From NCBI RefSeq assembly GCF_019345465.1, contig NZ_JAHKRC010000014.1, positions 62,001-126,000 on the forward strand: DNA of 64,000 bases, in the 5' to 3' direction. The notes beneath the pieces are model-generated. The model was not told where the DNA came from. It saw nothing but the letters and a program-made list of their open reading frames with translations, and ran no database searches. This document shows, in pieces, positions 16,993 to 26,036 of this stretch. The translations under genes and the position numbers were made by a program. The stretch's first letter is position 1, and each line of letters starts with the position of its first letter. The DNA comes from Pseudomonas sp. NKUCC02_KPG. Lineage in GTDB: Bacteria > Pseudomonadota > Gammaproteobacteria > Pseudomonadales > Pseudomonadaceae.

Positions 16993-17196
16993 CTCGGGGG
17001 CGGGTTTGGCTTATTTTTGGTAAGCCGTACTCGCCTTCAATCGGGACATCCAGCGCGTTGCGACTGGGTGTGGGGCGTGACGGCTTTTTGCGGTCTGGCC
17101 CTGCATTCCGGCTCGCCTGAAGCGAGGAGGGATGCGCAAGTGCGGGGAATCATACTGGGATTCAGGTGCTTTTCCCACTAAAAGCCCGCCTCAATG

Positions 17197-17934
17197 TTAT
17201 TCCTCCAGCGTGTATGGCACTTGGGGGCGGCGGCGGTTGAGCGTGGACCACCAAAATACCCATCCCAATATGCGTATCTGCTGCGCCTGAACTTCGCCGG
17301 CGCTGAACACTTCGTCCGCAGATTCCAGAGGGTTGTGGCTGCGCAAGCGCAGGCCATTGTTGGGCAGGCGGTAGACGTATTTGATTCGCAGCATGCCGTC
17401 CTGTTCGAGGGCATATAGTTCGCCGTCGACGATGTGGGTCAGGCTGCGGTCGATGGCGACAGTGGAGCCGTCCTGGATCTTGTGCGCCATGTGGTTGCCG
17501 ATCATGGCAACACACAGGGCGTGGTCGGGGCTGACGTCCATGGCCTCCAGAACCGAGCAGCTCAATCGCACGGTACAGCCAGGAATGTGCATCACTCGGG
17601 TTGTGCCCGAGCCATCCGGGTGCAGGGCTTCGCTGTAGAAAGGCACTTCAACTTCGAGGCTGGCAGCAGGCTTGTGCTGCTCCGGCGCCTGGAAGGGCGC
17701 CATTTCGTCGTGGCTGTCGCCAAGCCCCGGATGCTTGTTTCCTTCGCCGGTACGCAACCAGCGGCTGTGGACGCACAGCAGCTCGGCGATTTCGTCCAGC
17801 CGAGCCATCGGGATGCCTCGCTTGAACCAGTTGTTGACGTGCTGCGGCGTAACGCGGCGATTGGCTGCGAAGTCCGAAGCGGTTAAATGGCACTCCCGCA
17901 GGAGGGCTTTCAGGCGATCACCGGATGTATTCAT
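17197..17934 (-). CDS. HTH/S24-type (LexA-like) repressor with the catalytic serine replaced
   Basis: This 245-residue protein has an N-terminal XRE-like HTH (LKALLRECHLTASDFAANRRVTPQHVNNWFKRGIPMARLDEIAELL) and a C-terminal S24 peptidase fold. In LexA/CI-type proteins the nucleophile sits in a GDSM or GNSM motif; here it reads CVAMIGNHMAHKIQDGSTVAID, with codons AAC CAC ATG, so the serine position is histidine. The general-base lysine appears kept (DGMLRIKYVYRL). Self-cleavage is thus unlikely, while DNA binding and dimerisation could remain. The start ATG at 17934 is preferred to an upstream TTG. Target genes are unknown. Confidence 0.85.
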   Translation of the reverse strand: MNTSGDRLKALLRECHLTASDFAANRRVTPQHVNNWFKRGIPMARLDEIAELLCVHSRWLRTGEGNKHPGLGDSHDEMAPFQAPEQHKPAASLEVEVPFYSEALHPDGSGTTRVMHIPGCTVRLSCSVLEAMDVSPDHALCVAMIGNHMAHKIQDGSTVAIDRSLTHIVDGELYALEQDGMLRIKYVYRLPNNGLRLRSHNPLESADEVFSAGEVQAQQIRILGWVFWWSTLNRRRPQVPYTLEE

Positions 17935-18006
17935 GAACACAGAGTCTACGGGCAAGACTCGGCTGTTTAAATAAACTAAACGTTCAAAAAAGCGCTATAA
18001 AAACAA

Positions 18007-18036
18007 GAAATTTCCGAGTCTTTCGGCGAAATTTCC
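18007..18036. promoter_or_regulatory. Duplicated GAAATTTC palindromes upstream of the S24-type repressor
   Basis: GAAATTTCC occurs at 18007-18015 and 18028-18036, exactly 21 bp (two helical turns) apart, and each contains the palindrome GAAATTTC. CCGA/TCGG between them extends the symmetry. The pair sits about 75-100 bp upstream of the repressor ATG in an AT-rich promoter region, a plausible autoregulatory operator. Confidence 0.45.
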
Positions 18037-18101
18037 TACAAATCTTGGGTGGGCATTTTAAATCCCGTAAACGGGTTGTTGCATTGCGTTTATACGGGCA
18101 T

Positions 18102-18131
18102 AAAAAAACCCCGGCGAGCCGAGGTTTTTTT
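18102..18131. terminator. Bidirectional intrinsic terminator downstream of ppa
   Basis: A run of seven A, then CC-c-CGG, a short loop, CCG-a-GG and a run of seven T forms a strong hairpin with a T-tract on both strands. It starts 10 bases after the ppa stop codon on the minus strand. Confidence 0.85.
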
Positions 18132-18141
18132 AACGGGTTGC

Positions 18142-18669
18142 TTAGCCTTTGTAGGCAGCAACCGATTTGGTGATTTCGGCGCGGGCGGCTTCAGCATCGC
18201 CCCAACCTTCGATCTTCACCCATTTGCCTTTTTCGAGATCTTTGTAGTTCTCGAAGAAGTGCTGGATTTGCTGAATCAGCAGAGGTGGCAGGTCGGTGTA
18301 CTCTTTCACGTCAACGTACAGCTGGGACAGCTTGTCGTGAGGTACTGCAACAACTTTGGCATCGCCGCCGCCGTCGTCAGTCATGTGCAGGATGCCAACC
18401 GGGCGAGCACGGATAACCGAACCTGGAGCTACCGGGTAAGGGGTAACAACCAGCACGTCCAGCGGATCACCGTCGTCGGCCAGGGTGTTCGGGATAAAGC
18501 CGTAGTTGGCCGGGTAGAACATCGGGGTAGCCATGAAGCGGTCAACGAACAGGCAATCGCTGTCTTTGTCGATTTCATATTTGATCGGCGCGTGGTTAGC
18601 CGGAATCTCGATAGCGACGTAGATGTCATTCGGCAGGTCTTTGCCAGCCGGAATCTTGCTGTAGCTCAT
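18142..18669 (-). CDS. ppa: Inorganic pyrophosphatase (family I)
   Basis: This 175-residue soluble enzyme hydrolyses pyrophosphate and drives biosynthetic reactions forward. Metal- and PPi-binding features are visible: KYEIDKDSDCLFVDRF, YPANYGFIPNTLADDGDPLDVLV (the D-x-D-P-x-D signature) and VVAVPHDK. Length matches E. coli Ppa (176). It has its own promoter and terminator and is an essential housekeeping gene. Confidence 0.98.
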   Translation of the reverse strand: MSYSKIPAGKDLPNDIYVAIEIPANHAPIKYEIDKDSDCLFVDRFMATPMFYPANYGFIPNTLADDGDPLDVLVVTPYPVAPGSVIRARPVGILHMTDDGGGDAKVVAVPHDKLSQLYVDVKEYTDLPPLLIQQIQHFFENYKDLEKGKWVKIEGWGDAEAARAEITKSVAAYKG

Positions 18670-18730
18670 TGGGCGGTGCCCCCGTTAGTAGGCCAGTTTG
18701 GTTGGCCGATTTGGCCAAAAAGTGGCGGCG

Positions 18731-18760
18731 ATTATAGGCGTATTCCTATAAGGACGTCAC
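18731..18760 (-). promoter_or_regulatory. Sigma70-type promoter of ppa
   Basis: On the minus strand TATAAT (18731-18736) is preceded by GTGACG (18755-18760; four of six match TTGACA) with an 18-bp spacer. The start of transcription would lie about 55 bases before the ppa ATG. Confidence 0.6.
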
Positions 18761-18770
18761 CCTTGGGCGA

Positions 18771-19583
18771 TCAGTGCTGTGCGCGGTATTCGGGGTGTTC
18801 GCTTTGCAGCTGTTTGAGGCGTGCAAGCGTGTCCTGGCGATAAAACAGGCTCAGTTGTTGATAGACCAGCGGGTAAGCATGGTTCAACAGGTCTGGCGCG
18901 CTGAAAAAGTATTCGCTGGTGACCGCAAAGAACTCCGCCGGGTTTTCGGCTGCATACGGGTCGATCGGTGCGTGATCGGGGTTGTGGTGATCAAGATAGT
19001 GATTGAGGTGGTCGTAGGCCTGTTGCATGGCCTTGGTCCAGTCGCTGACGTGCATGCTGCTGTGCAATGGCGGCATGCCATTTGCGGCGCCGTTGAGCAT
19101 GTCCAGTTTGTGGGCCAGTTCGTGGATGACCAGGTTGTAACCTTCCCAGCCGCCGCTCGACAGAACCCCGGGCCAGGCCAGAACCACCGGGCCATGTTCC
19201 CAGGCTTCACCGCTGTGATGGCCTTCCCATTCATGCTCTACGCCGCTGGAGTCACGATGGCGCTGGGGGCTGATGAAGTCGTCGGGGTACAGCACGATTT
19301 CGTGAAACCCCTGATACCAGTCCAGGTCGCCCAAGTTGAGCAGGGGCAATTGAGCCTGAGCGGCCAGCAGCAGCCGGCCTTCTTCAGTCAGTTCAACACC
19401 GGGCATCGGCGTCAGGTGCTTGTCTTTCAGAAACAGCACGCTGTTGTCGCGCAGCCATTTGTCCTGCTCGTCATCCAGGCCGTCGAGAATGCTCAACCGC
19501 TGGCGCACGCTGTGCCAGACATCGGATGCCACCGGGTGCTGCGCCAGAATCCGCTGGCGCCGCCATTCAGTTAGAGACCACAT
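18771..19583 (-). CDS. mtfA: MtfA-type zinc-dependent peptidase
   Basis: This 270-residue protein of the MtfA (DUF980) family has the zinc motif HELAHKLD, followed by NPAEFFAVTSEYFF, which supplies the third ligand glutamate. In E. coli MtfA is a cytosolic peptidase that binds the glucose-PTS repressor Mlc; Pseudomonas lacks that system, so its role here is probably different. The gene starts 17 bp after the DedA gene ends, so the two may share a transcript. Confidence 0.88.
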   Translation of the reverse strand: MWSLTEWRRQRILAQHPVASDVWHSVRQRLSILDGLDDEQDKWLRDNSVLFLKDKHLTPMPGVELTEEGRLLLAAQAQLPLLNLGDLDWYQGFHEIVLYPDDFISPQRHRDSSGVEHEWEGHHSGEAWEHGPVVLAWPGVLSSGGWEGYNLVIHELAHKLDMLNGAANGMPPLHSSMHVSDWTKAMQQAYDHLNHYLDHHNPDHAPIDPYAAENPAEFFAVTSEYFFSAPDLLNHAYPLVYQQLSLFYRQDTLARLKQLQSEHPEYRAQH

Positions 19584-19599
19584 GGTAGGCGAGTCCCGA

Positions 19600-20253
19600 T
19601 CAGGCTTTGGCTTTTGCCGGAGTGCGGCCCATGCGGCTGCGGATCACGCCGATAATCATCGGTACCAGCGACAGCAAGATGATGCCTACTACCAGCAGGG
19701 ACAGGTTTTTCTTGATGAAAGGTACGTTGCCGAAGAAGTAACCCAGGGTCACGAGGCCGCCGACCCACAAGATGGTGCCAAACACGCTGAACATGAAGAA
19801 ACGCGGGTAGAACATGCGTGCCACACCGGCAACAAACGGGGCGAAGGTACGGAAAATCGGCAGGAAGCGCGCCATCGTCACGGTTTTACCGCCATGACGT
19901 TCGTAGAAGTCGTGGGTTTTTTCCAGGTAGTCGCGACGGAAGATTTTCGAGTCCGGGTTACTGAACAAGCGTTCCCCTGCCGTTCGTCCGATCACGTAGT
20001 TGGTGCTGTCGCCCAGGATCGCAGCCAGCATCAGCAAGCCCCCGAGCAATACAGGGTCCATGCCGCCGCCTGCAGCTACAGCGCCTGCGATAAAGAGCAG
20101 CGAATCACCCGGCAGGAACGGCATGACCACCAGGCCGGTTTCGCAAAAAATCACCAGAAACAGGATGGCGTAGATCCATGGCCCGTAATTGTTCACCAGC
20201 ATGTCGAGGTACACATCGAGGTGCAGGATAATGTCGATCGGGTTGAAATCCAT
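19600..20253 (-). CDS. DedA-family membrane protein
   Basis: This 217-residue inner-membrane protein of the DedA/VTT family shows ILFLVIFCETGLVVMPFLPGDSLLFIAGAVAA (the E-x-x-x-P-x-P-G/F-x-G-x signature) and RFLPIFRTFAPFVAGVARMFYPRF (the R-x-x-P motif). DedA proteins have been linked to undecaprenyl phosphate and phospholipid flipping and to proton-dependent homeostasis. The start is ATG 20253 with AGGTG 8 bases upstream rather than a GTG 9 bp further out. Confidence 0.9.
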   Translation of the reverse strand: MDFNPIDIILHLDVYLDMLVNNYGPWIYAILFLVIFCETGLVVMPFLPGDSLLFIAGAVAAGGGMDPVLLGGLLMLAAILGDSTNYVIGRTAGERLFSNPDSKIFRRDYLEKTHDFYERHGGKTVTMARFLPIFRTFAPFVAGVARMFYPRFFMFSVFGTILWVGGLVTLGYFFGNVPFIKKNLSLLVVGIILLSLVPMIIGVIRSRMGRTPAKAKA

Positions 20254-20425
20254 GTAAAGCACCTGTGTTGATGACCCGGCTCTGCAGGTCTGTGCGGGTA
20301 GGGAGGCGTAGTTAACTACAACGAATGTAGTTTTTTCGTACTTTTTTAAAGAATTGGATTATACGGATTGAGATGAATTCTGCAGATTGAGTTTGTAGCG
20401 AGGCGTGTATTGATGTTCAAAACCC

Positions 20426-20514
20426 TGTAGTCGCTGCCGAGGAACGAAGGCTGCGAGCTGTTGTGGGCATAGGCATTCAAGGCTCGCGGCCTTCGTTCCT
20501 CGGCAGCGACTACA
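20426..20514. repeat. Inverted REP pair, class A (GTAGTCGCTGCCG type), copy 1
   Basis: Two 33-base arms (20426-20458 and 20482-20514), starting TGTAGTCGCTGCCGAGGAAC and ending with its reverse complement, match with one mismatch around a 23-base loop. The same arm start recurs at 24348-24438, so this is a dispersed repeat. It fills much of the 300-bp gap between the eutC stop and the DedA start; the remainder shows only an AT-rich stretch likely to hold the DedA promoter. Confidence 0.85.
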
Positions 20515-20553
20515 CAGCCAAGCACAGCCAAGCACAGCCAGGCAGAGCGAGTT

Positions 20554-21363
20554 TCAATCGCCCTTGAGCAGGAAATTTTCGCTGGGGGCGTCCACGGCCA
20601 GGGTCTGTACCTGTGCCTCATCCTTCAAGTTGACCCCCGACAATTGCCGACGGCAGGCTTCGCGCATCAAGTAGGCCAGCCGATGAGCGGCCATGCCATA
20701 GCTCAAGCCTTCGAGCCGTACATTGGATATGCAGTTGCGATACGCATCGGTCAGGCCGATCTTGGGCCCGTAGGTGAAGTACAGCCCCAGGCTGTCGGGT
20801 GAGCTCAGGCCGGGGCGTTCGCCGATCAGCATCACCACCATTCGTGCCCCCAGCAGTTCGCCAATTTCGTCGGCCACGGCCACACGGCCTTGCTCCACCA
20901 AAATGACGGGGGACAATGACCAGCCTTCGGTCGCCGTGTGCTCTTCCATGCGCGCCAAAAACGGCAGGGTGTGGCGATGAACGGCCAGTGCCGACAAACC
21001 ATCGGCGACCACCACTGCCACATCGATCCCCCCCGGGTTGGCCTGGGCGTAGTCGCGCAATTGCTGTGCGGAGCCGTCGTTAAGCTTGCGCCCCAGGTCC
21101 GGTCGCTGCAGGTAGCTGTGGCGGTCAATGGCGGCGCTGTGCAGCAACAGGCTTTCGCGGCCGCGCTCGCTCAACTGCGCGCTCAAGCCCGGGTGATCAA
21201 ACGGCAAATGGACCGCATCGCGGGCCTGGGCGTGAGCAAACTGAAAATCGAGCTGGGCCTGGGTCGGCATGCTGGTACCGGTGCGGCCCAGGGCAATCCG
21301 CGCCGGGGTCAGTCGGCGCAGTTCCAGCCACGGGTTTGGGCTGTCGGTCGGGGTGTTGGCCAT
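20554..21363 (-). CDS. eutC: Ethanolamine ammonia-lyase small subunit
   Basis: This 269-residue subunit completes the adenosylcobalamin-dependent lyase that splits ethanolamine to acetaldehyde and ammonia. Typical EutC segments are LRRLTPARIALGRTGTSMPT, QLDFQFAHAQARDAVH, VVVADGLSALAVHRH, MVVMLIGERPGLSSPDSLGLYFTYGPKIG and RNCISNVRLEGLSY. It starts 2 bp after the eutB stop. No microcompartment shell genes are present, as is usual in Pseudomonas. Confidence 0.97.
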   Translation of the reverse strand: MANTPTDSPNPWLELRRLTPARIALGRTGTSMPTQAQLDFQFAHAQARDAVHLPFDHPGLSAQLSERGRESLLLHSAAIDRHSYLQRPDLGRKLNDGSAQQLRDYAQANPGGIDVAVVVADGLSALAVHRHTLPFLARMEEHTATEGWSLSPVILVEQGRVAVADEIGELLGARMVVMLIGERPGLSSPDSLGLYFTYGPKIGLTDAYRNCISNVRLEGLSYGMAAHRLAYLMREACRRQLSGVNLKDEAQVQTLAVDAPSENFLLKGD

Positions 21364-21365
21364 GT

Positions 21366-22766
21366 CTAGCGTCCTCCCAGGTGAGCCAGCGCCTGGCGAA
21401 ATGCGGGGGGCAATTGATGACCGAACTCAATCCGGCCGTCAGCCTGAGTGAAAATTCCGACCTTGCTCAGCCACTGTTCAAACTCGGGTGCAGGCTTGAG
21501 TCCCAGGGTTTTGCGCGCATACAACGCATCATGGAAGGAAGTGGTCTGATAGTTGAGCATGATGTCGTCCGACCCTGGAATGCCCATGATGAAGTTGATC
21601 CCGGCCACGCCCAGCAGCGTCAGCAGGTTGTCCATATCATCCTGATCCGCTTCGGCGTGGTTGGTGTAGCAGATGTCGCAGCCCATGGGCACACCCAGCA
21701 GCTTGCCGCAGAAGTGGTCCTCAAGACCGGCCCGGATAATCTGCTTGCCGTTGTACAGGTACTCGGGGCCGATAAAACCGACCACGGTATTGACCAGAAA
21801 CGGCTTGAAATGCCGCGCAACCGCGTAGGCCCGCGTCTCGCAGGTCTGTTGATCCACGCCGAAATGGGCGTTGGCTGACAGCGCGCTGCCCTGGCCGGTT
21901 TCGAAATACATCAAGTTGTTGCCCAACGTGCCGCGATTGAGGCTTAAACCCGCTTCATAGCCTTCCTGCAGAACATTCAGGTTGATGCCGAAACTGGCGT
22001 TGGCCGCTTCGGTGCCTGCAATGGACTGAAACACCAGATCCAGCGGCACTCCGCGGTTGATCGCCTCGATTGACGTGGTGACGTGAGTCAGCACGCAAGA
22101 CTGGGTGGGGATCTCATAGCGCTGGATGATCGCGTCGAGCATGTTCAGCAAGTCGCAGATCGAGGCGATGCTGTCGGTGGCCGGGTTGATGCCGATCATG
22201 GCGTCGCCGTTGCCGTACAGCAGCCCGTCAAGAATGCTGGCGGCAATTCCCGCCGGGTCGTCGGTGGGATGGTTGGGCTGCAGGCGGGTCGAAAGCCGGC
22301 CGCGCAGGCCCATGGTGCCGCGAAACCGGGTAACGACCCGGATCTTTTGGGCCACCAGGATCAGGTCCTGCACGCGCATGATCTTCGATACGGCAGCGGC
22401 CATCTCGGGCGTCAGGCCCGGTGCCAGGGCACGCAGGCTGTGTTCATCGGCCGCGTCGCTGAGCAGCCAGTCGCGAAAACCGCCCACGGTCAGATGGCTC
22501 ACTGCAGAGAAGGCTTGCAGGTCATGGCTGTCGATAATCAGCCGGGTGACTTCGTCGGACTCGTAAGGGATCAGCACTTCTTGCAGGAAATACGCGAGCG
22601 GGATATCAGCCAGCGCCATTTGTGCGGCGACGCGTTCGCCGTCGTTGAGTGCGGCCACGCCTGCCAGAAAATCCCCGGAACGTGCCGGACTGGCTTTGGC
22701 CATTACGTCTTTGAGGCTGTCGAAACGGTAGGTCTGGGTGCCAACCGCATGGGAGAAAGTTGCCAT
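21366..22766 (-). CDS. eutB: Ethanolamine ammonia-lyase large subunit
   Basis: This 466-residue catalytic subunit binds ethanolamine and adenosylcobalamin. Recognisable segments are GDFLAGVAALNDGERVAAQMAL, RLQPNHPTDDPAGIAASILDGLLYGNGDAMIGINPATDS, FQSIAGTEAANASFGINL and MGCDICYTNHAEADQDDMDNLL. Length is close to other EutB proteins (about 450-465). It lies between the permease gene and eutC in one minus-strand operon. Confidence 0.97.
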   Translation of the reverse strand: MATFSHAVGTQTYRFDSLKDVMAKASPARSGDFLAGVAALNDGERVAAQMALADIPLAYFLQEVLIPYESDEVTRLIIDSHDLQAFSAVSHLTVGGFRDWLLSDAADEHSLRALAPGLTPEMAAAVSKIMRVQDLILVAQKIRVVTRFRGTMGLRGRLSTRLQPNHPTDDPAGIAASILDGLLYGNGDAMIGINPATDSIASICDLLNMLDAIIQRYEIPTQSCVLTHVTTSIEAINRGVPLDLVFQSIAGTEAANASFGINLNVLQEGYEAGLSLNRGTLGNNLMYFETGQGSALSANAHFGVDQQTCETRAYAVARHFKPFLVNTVVGFIGPEYLYNGKQIIRAGLEDHFCGKLLGVPMGCDICYTNHAEADQDDMDNLLTLLGVAGINFIMGIPGSDDIMLNYQTTSFHDALYARKTLGLKPAPEFEQWLSKVGIFTQADGRIEFGHQLPPAFRQALAHLGGR

Positions 22767-22818
22767 TCAGGGTGCTCCATGACGCCAGGCGCAGTGCGCC
22801 TGGCGGATTTCTCAGCGG

Positions 22819-24264
22819 TTAGTGCAGGGCTTTTTCAGCCTGTTGAATAGCCGCGAATTCCTCTTCCGGCGTACCGGCCACCAAGTGATGTCGGCTATAG
22901 AACGCGAAGTAGGCAATTAATACTCCATAGATCACCGCAGCGCCAATCACCACCCGTGGGTCTACCAGGAAACCGGCAACGACCGCGACGCAGGCGAGCA
23001 CCAAAGCGATGCCTGAAGTGAAAATACCGCCCGGCGTACGATACGGGCGCTCCATTTTGGGGCGACGAATGCGCAGGGTGATGTGCGCGGCCATCATCAG
23101 CACGTAAGAAATCGTTGCACCAAACACCGCCACCAGAATCAGCAAGTCGCCCTGACCGGTCAGCGACAGGCCAAAACCGATAATGCCGGGAATGATCAAG
23201 GCCAGTACCGGGGCTTTGCTCTTGTTGGTTTCGGACAGTTTGCGCGGCAAGTAGCCTGCGCGGGACAAGGCGAAGATCTGACGCGAGTAGGCGTAAATGA
23301 TCGAGAAGAAGCTGGCGATCAAACCGGCCAGGCCCACCAGGTTCACAAAGCCGCCCATCCAGGTGGAGCCGCCATACGCCTTGCTCAGTGCCTCAACCAG
23401 CGGGTTGCCCGAGGCCATCAAGCTGTTCGCGCCCGCGCCACCCGGGCCGATCACCAGGATTAGCAGGGCGAAGGTAGCCAGTACCAGCATGGCGCCGATC
23501 AGGCCGCGAGGCAGGTCACGCTTGGGGTTTTTGGTTTCTTCAGCAGCCAGCGGTACGCCTTCGACCGCGAGGAAAAACCAGATCGCGTAAGGAATGGCAG
23601 CCCAGACGCCGACATAACCGAACGGCAGGAAGGGACTGGCGCCCTTGGCTTCGGTGACCGGGATATCCAGCAGGTTGGCGACGCTGAAGTGCGGCACCAT
23701 CGCGACCAGAAATACCCCCAGGGCAATGGCGGCCACGGCAGTGATGATAAACATCAGCTTGAGCGCTTCACCGACCCCGAAAATGTGGATGCCGATAAAG
23801 ATGATGTAGAACGCCAGATAGATCATCCAGCCGCCAATCCCGAAGAGCGACTCGCAATAGGCGCCAATAAACACGGCAATGGCTGCGGGGGCGATGGCGT
23901 ATTCGATCAGGATCGCGGTACCGGTCAGAAACCCGCCCCAAGGTCCGAAGGCGCTGCGTGCGAAGCCGTAGCCGCCGCCAGCGGTGGGGATCATCGAAGA
24001 CAGTTCAGCCAGCGAAAAGCACATGCACAAGTACATGGTGGCCATCAGCAATGTGGCGATAAACATCCCGCCCCAGCCGCCTTGGGCCAGACCAAAGTTC
24101 CAGCCGGCATAGTCGCCGGAAATCACATAAGCCACGCCCAGGCCCACCAGCAGGACCCAGCCGGCAGCGCCTTTTTTCAGTTCTCGTTGTTGGAAATATT
24201 CGCTGCCGACCTTTTCAAAGTCGACAGAGGATGCCGCCGAAGCGGGAGTAGGTTCGCTAGGCAT
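22819..24264 (-). CDS. eat: Ethanolamine permease (APC superfamily)
   Basis: This 481-residue inner-membrane amino-acid/polyamine/organocation transporter has about 12 membrane segments. VGLGVAYVISGDYAGWNFGLAQGGWGGMFIATLLMATMYL and MIPTAGGGYGFARSAFGPWGGFLTG are characteristic of ethanolamine permeases. The ATG at 24264 follows AGGTGA; a TTG at 24312 opens the frame further but is not needed. It leads the eat-eutB-eutC operon, under a sigma54 promoter. Confidence 0.93.
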   Translation of the reverse strand: MPSEPTPASAASSVDFEKVGSEYFQQRELKKGAAGWVLLVGLGVAYVISGDYAGWNFGLAQGGWGGMFIATLLMATMYLCMCFSLAELSSMIPTAGGGYGFARSAFGPWGGFLTGTAILIEYAIAPAAIAVFIGAYCESLFGIGGWMIYLAFYIIFIGIHIFGVGEALKLMFIITAVAAIALGVFLVAMVPHFSVANLLDIPVTEAKGASPFLPFGYVGVWAAIPYAIWFFLAVEGVPLAAEETKNPKRDLPRGLIGAMLVLATFALLILVIGPGGAGANSLMASGNPLVEALSKAYGGSTWMGGFVNLVGLAGLIASFFSIIYAYSRQIFALSRAGYLPRKLSETNKSKAPVLALIIPGIIGFGLSLTGQGDLLILVAVFGATISYVLMMAAHITLRIRRPKMERPYRTPGGIFTSGIALVLACVAVVAGFLVDPRVVIGAAVIYGVLIAYFAFYSRHHLVAGTPEEEFAAIQQAEKALH

Positions 24265-24312
24265 GGGGTTCACCTGTTCTTTTATAGTTTGAGAAAATAT
24301 GACAGGGAGCAA

Positions 24313-24328
24313 AGCAAGAGCTGGGCCA
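24313..24328 (-). promoter_or_regulatory. Sigma54 promoter of eat-eutB-eutC
   Basis: The minus strand reads TGGCCCAGCTCTTGCT, with GG and GC 10 bases apart. It differs by one base from the exaC promoter at 26037-26052. The predicted start is near 24301, about 37 bases before the eat ATG. Confidence 0.8.
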
Positions 24329-24347
24329 CAGGAGCTGACACATCCCT

Positions 24348-24438
24348 TGTAGTCGCTGCCGAAGGCTGCGATTGGACTGCGCAGGCTCCGGATAACGGGT
24401 TGCTGTGCAACCCTTCGCAGCCTGCGGCAGCGACTACA
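24348..24438. repeat. Inverted REP pair, class A, copy 2
   Basis: Two 24-base arms (24348-24371 and 24415-24438) start with TGTAGTCGCTGCCG and its complement. They share the arm start of the 20426-20514 copy but have a different loop (43 bases). The element lies between exaC and the eat promoter and may shape the 3' end of the exaC mRNA. Confidence 0.85.
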
Positions 24439-24451
24439 GGAATTGGGGGGG

Positions 24452-25972
24452 TTAGAAGAAGCCCAGCGGGTTGATGTCGTAGCTCACCAGCAGGTTTTTG
24501 GTCTGCTGATAGTGGTCGAGCATCATTTTGTGGGTCTCACGGCCAACGCCGGATTTTTTGTAACCACCGAACGCGGCGTGTGCCGGGTACAGGTGATAGC
24601 AGTTGGTCCACACACGACCGGCCTTGATTGCGCGGCCCATGCGGTAGGCGCGGTTGATGTCGCGGGTCCACAGGCCTGCACCCAGGCCGAACTCGGTGTC
24701 GTTGGCAATCGCCAGTGCTTCGGCTTCGTCTTTGAAGGTGGTGATGCTGACCACCGGGCCAAAGATTTCTTCCTGGAAAACACGCATTTTGTTGGTGCCC
24801 TTGAGCAGGGTCGGCTGGATGTAATAGCCGGTAGCCAGGTCGCCTTCGAGCTTGGCCACGGCACCGCCGGTCAGCAGTTGCGCGCCTTCTTTCTTGGCGA
24901 TTTCAAGGTAGGAGAGGATTTTATCGAATTGCTGTTCGGACGCCTGGGCGCCGACCATGGTGTCCGTGTCCAGCGGGTCGCCACGCTTGATCGATTCGAC
25001 CTTTTTCATCACCACTTTCATGAAGTCGTCGTAGATCGACTCTTGAATCAGTGCCCGGGATGGACACGTGCAGACTTCCCCCTGGTTGAAAAACGCCAGC
25101 ACCAAGCCTTCAGCGGCTTTCTCAATGAAGGTTGGCTCTGCCTGCATGATGTCTTCGAAGAAGATGTTCGGCGATTTGCCGCCCAGCTCAACGGTCGACG
25201 GAATGATGTTCTCGGCAGCACATTTCATGATGTGCGAGCCCACTGGCGTAGAGCCGGTGAAGGCGATCTTGGCAATGCGCTTGCTGGTGGCCAGTGCTTC
25301 GCCCGCTTCCTTGCCGAACCCTTGCACCACGTTGAGCACGCCCGGTGGCAGCAGGTCGCCGATCAGTTCCATCAGCACGGTGATGCTCAGCGGAGTTTGT
25401 TCGGCGGGTTTGAGCACCACGCAGTTACCGGCAGCCAGTGCTGGCGCAAGCTTCCAGGCGGCCATCAGCAGCGGGAAGTTCCACGGGATGATCTGCCCGA
25501 CCACACCCAGCGGCTCGTGGATGTGGTAGGCCACGGTATTGCCGTCAATTTCGGCGGCACTGCCTTCCTGGGCGCGGATGCAACCGGCGTAGTAACGGAA
25601 GTGGTCGGCGGCCAGGGGCACGTCGGCGTTCAGGGTTTCGCGCACGGCTTTGCCGTTGTCCCAGGTTTCGGTAACGGCCAGCAGTTCGAGGTTCTGTTCG
25701 ATACGGTCAGCGATTTTCAGCAGTACCAGAGAGCGCGCCTGCACGGAGGTCGCGCCCCAAGCATCGGCAGCGGCATGGGCGGCGTCGAGGGCTTTGTCGA
25801 TGTCTTCTGCGGTCGAGCGCGGGAATTCGGCGATGGCTTTGCCGTTCACAGGCGAGGTGTTAGTGAAGTACTGGCCTTTGACGGGCGCCACGAATTCGCC
25901 GCCGATGTAGTTACCGTAGCGGCTCTTGAACGAGACGATCGAGCCTTCTGTACCGGGTTGTGCGTAACGCAT
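24452..25972 (-). CDS. exaC: NAD-dependent aldehyde dehydrogenase (acetaldehyde oxidation)
   Basis: This 506-residue ALDH oxidises acetaldehyde to acetate. Motifs are the NAD-binding FTGSTPVG, glutamate-containing VELGGKSPN and nucleophile FNQGEVCTCPSR. YIGGEFVAPVKGQYFTNTSPVNG is the typical start of this acetaldehyde-type family. Placement beside eutBC and eatR implies that it removes the acetaldehyde made by the lyase; the enzyme also serves ethanol oxidation in P. aeruginosa. It has its own sigma54 promoter. Confidence 0.94.
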   Translation of the reverse strand: MRYAQPGTEGSIVSFKSRYGNYIGGEFVAPVKGQYFTNTSPVNGKAIAEFPRSTAEDIDKALDAAHAAADAWGATSVQARSLVLLKIADRIEQNLELLAVTETWDNGKAVRETLNADVPLAADHFRYYAGCIRAQEGSAAEIDGNTVAYHIHEPLGVVGQIIPWNFPLLMAAWKLAPALAAGNCVVLKPAEQTPLSITVLMELIGDLLPPGVLNVVQGFGKEAGEALATSKRIAKIAFTGSTPVGSHIMKCAAENIIPSTVELGGKSPNIFFEDIMQAEPTFIEKAAEGLVLAFFNQGEVCTCPSRALIQESIYDDFMKVVMKKVESIKRGDPLDTDTMVGAQASEQQFDKILSYLEIAKKEGAQLLTGGAVAKLEGDLATGYYIQPTLLKGTNKMRVFQEEIFGPVVSITTFKDEAEALAIANDTEFGLGAGLWTRDINRAYRMGRAIKAGRVWTNCYHLYPAHAAFGGYKKSGVGRETHKMMLDHYQQTKNLLVSYDINPLGFF

Positions 25973-26036
25973 GGGGTGTGTCTCCTGGCTTTATTGTGCT
26001 TATGGGAGGACGCGCTGTGGCGCTGGCAGAAGCAGG

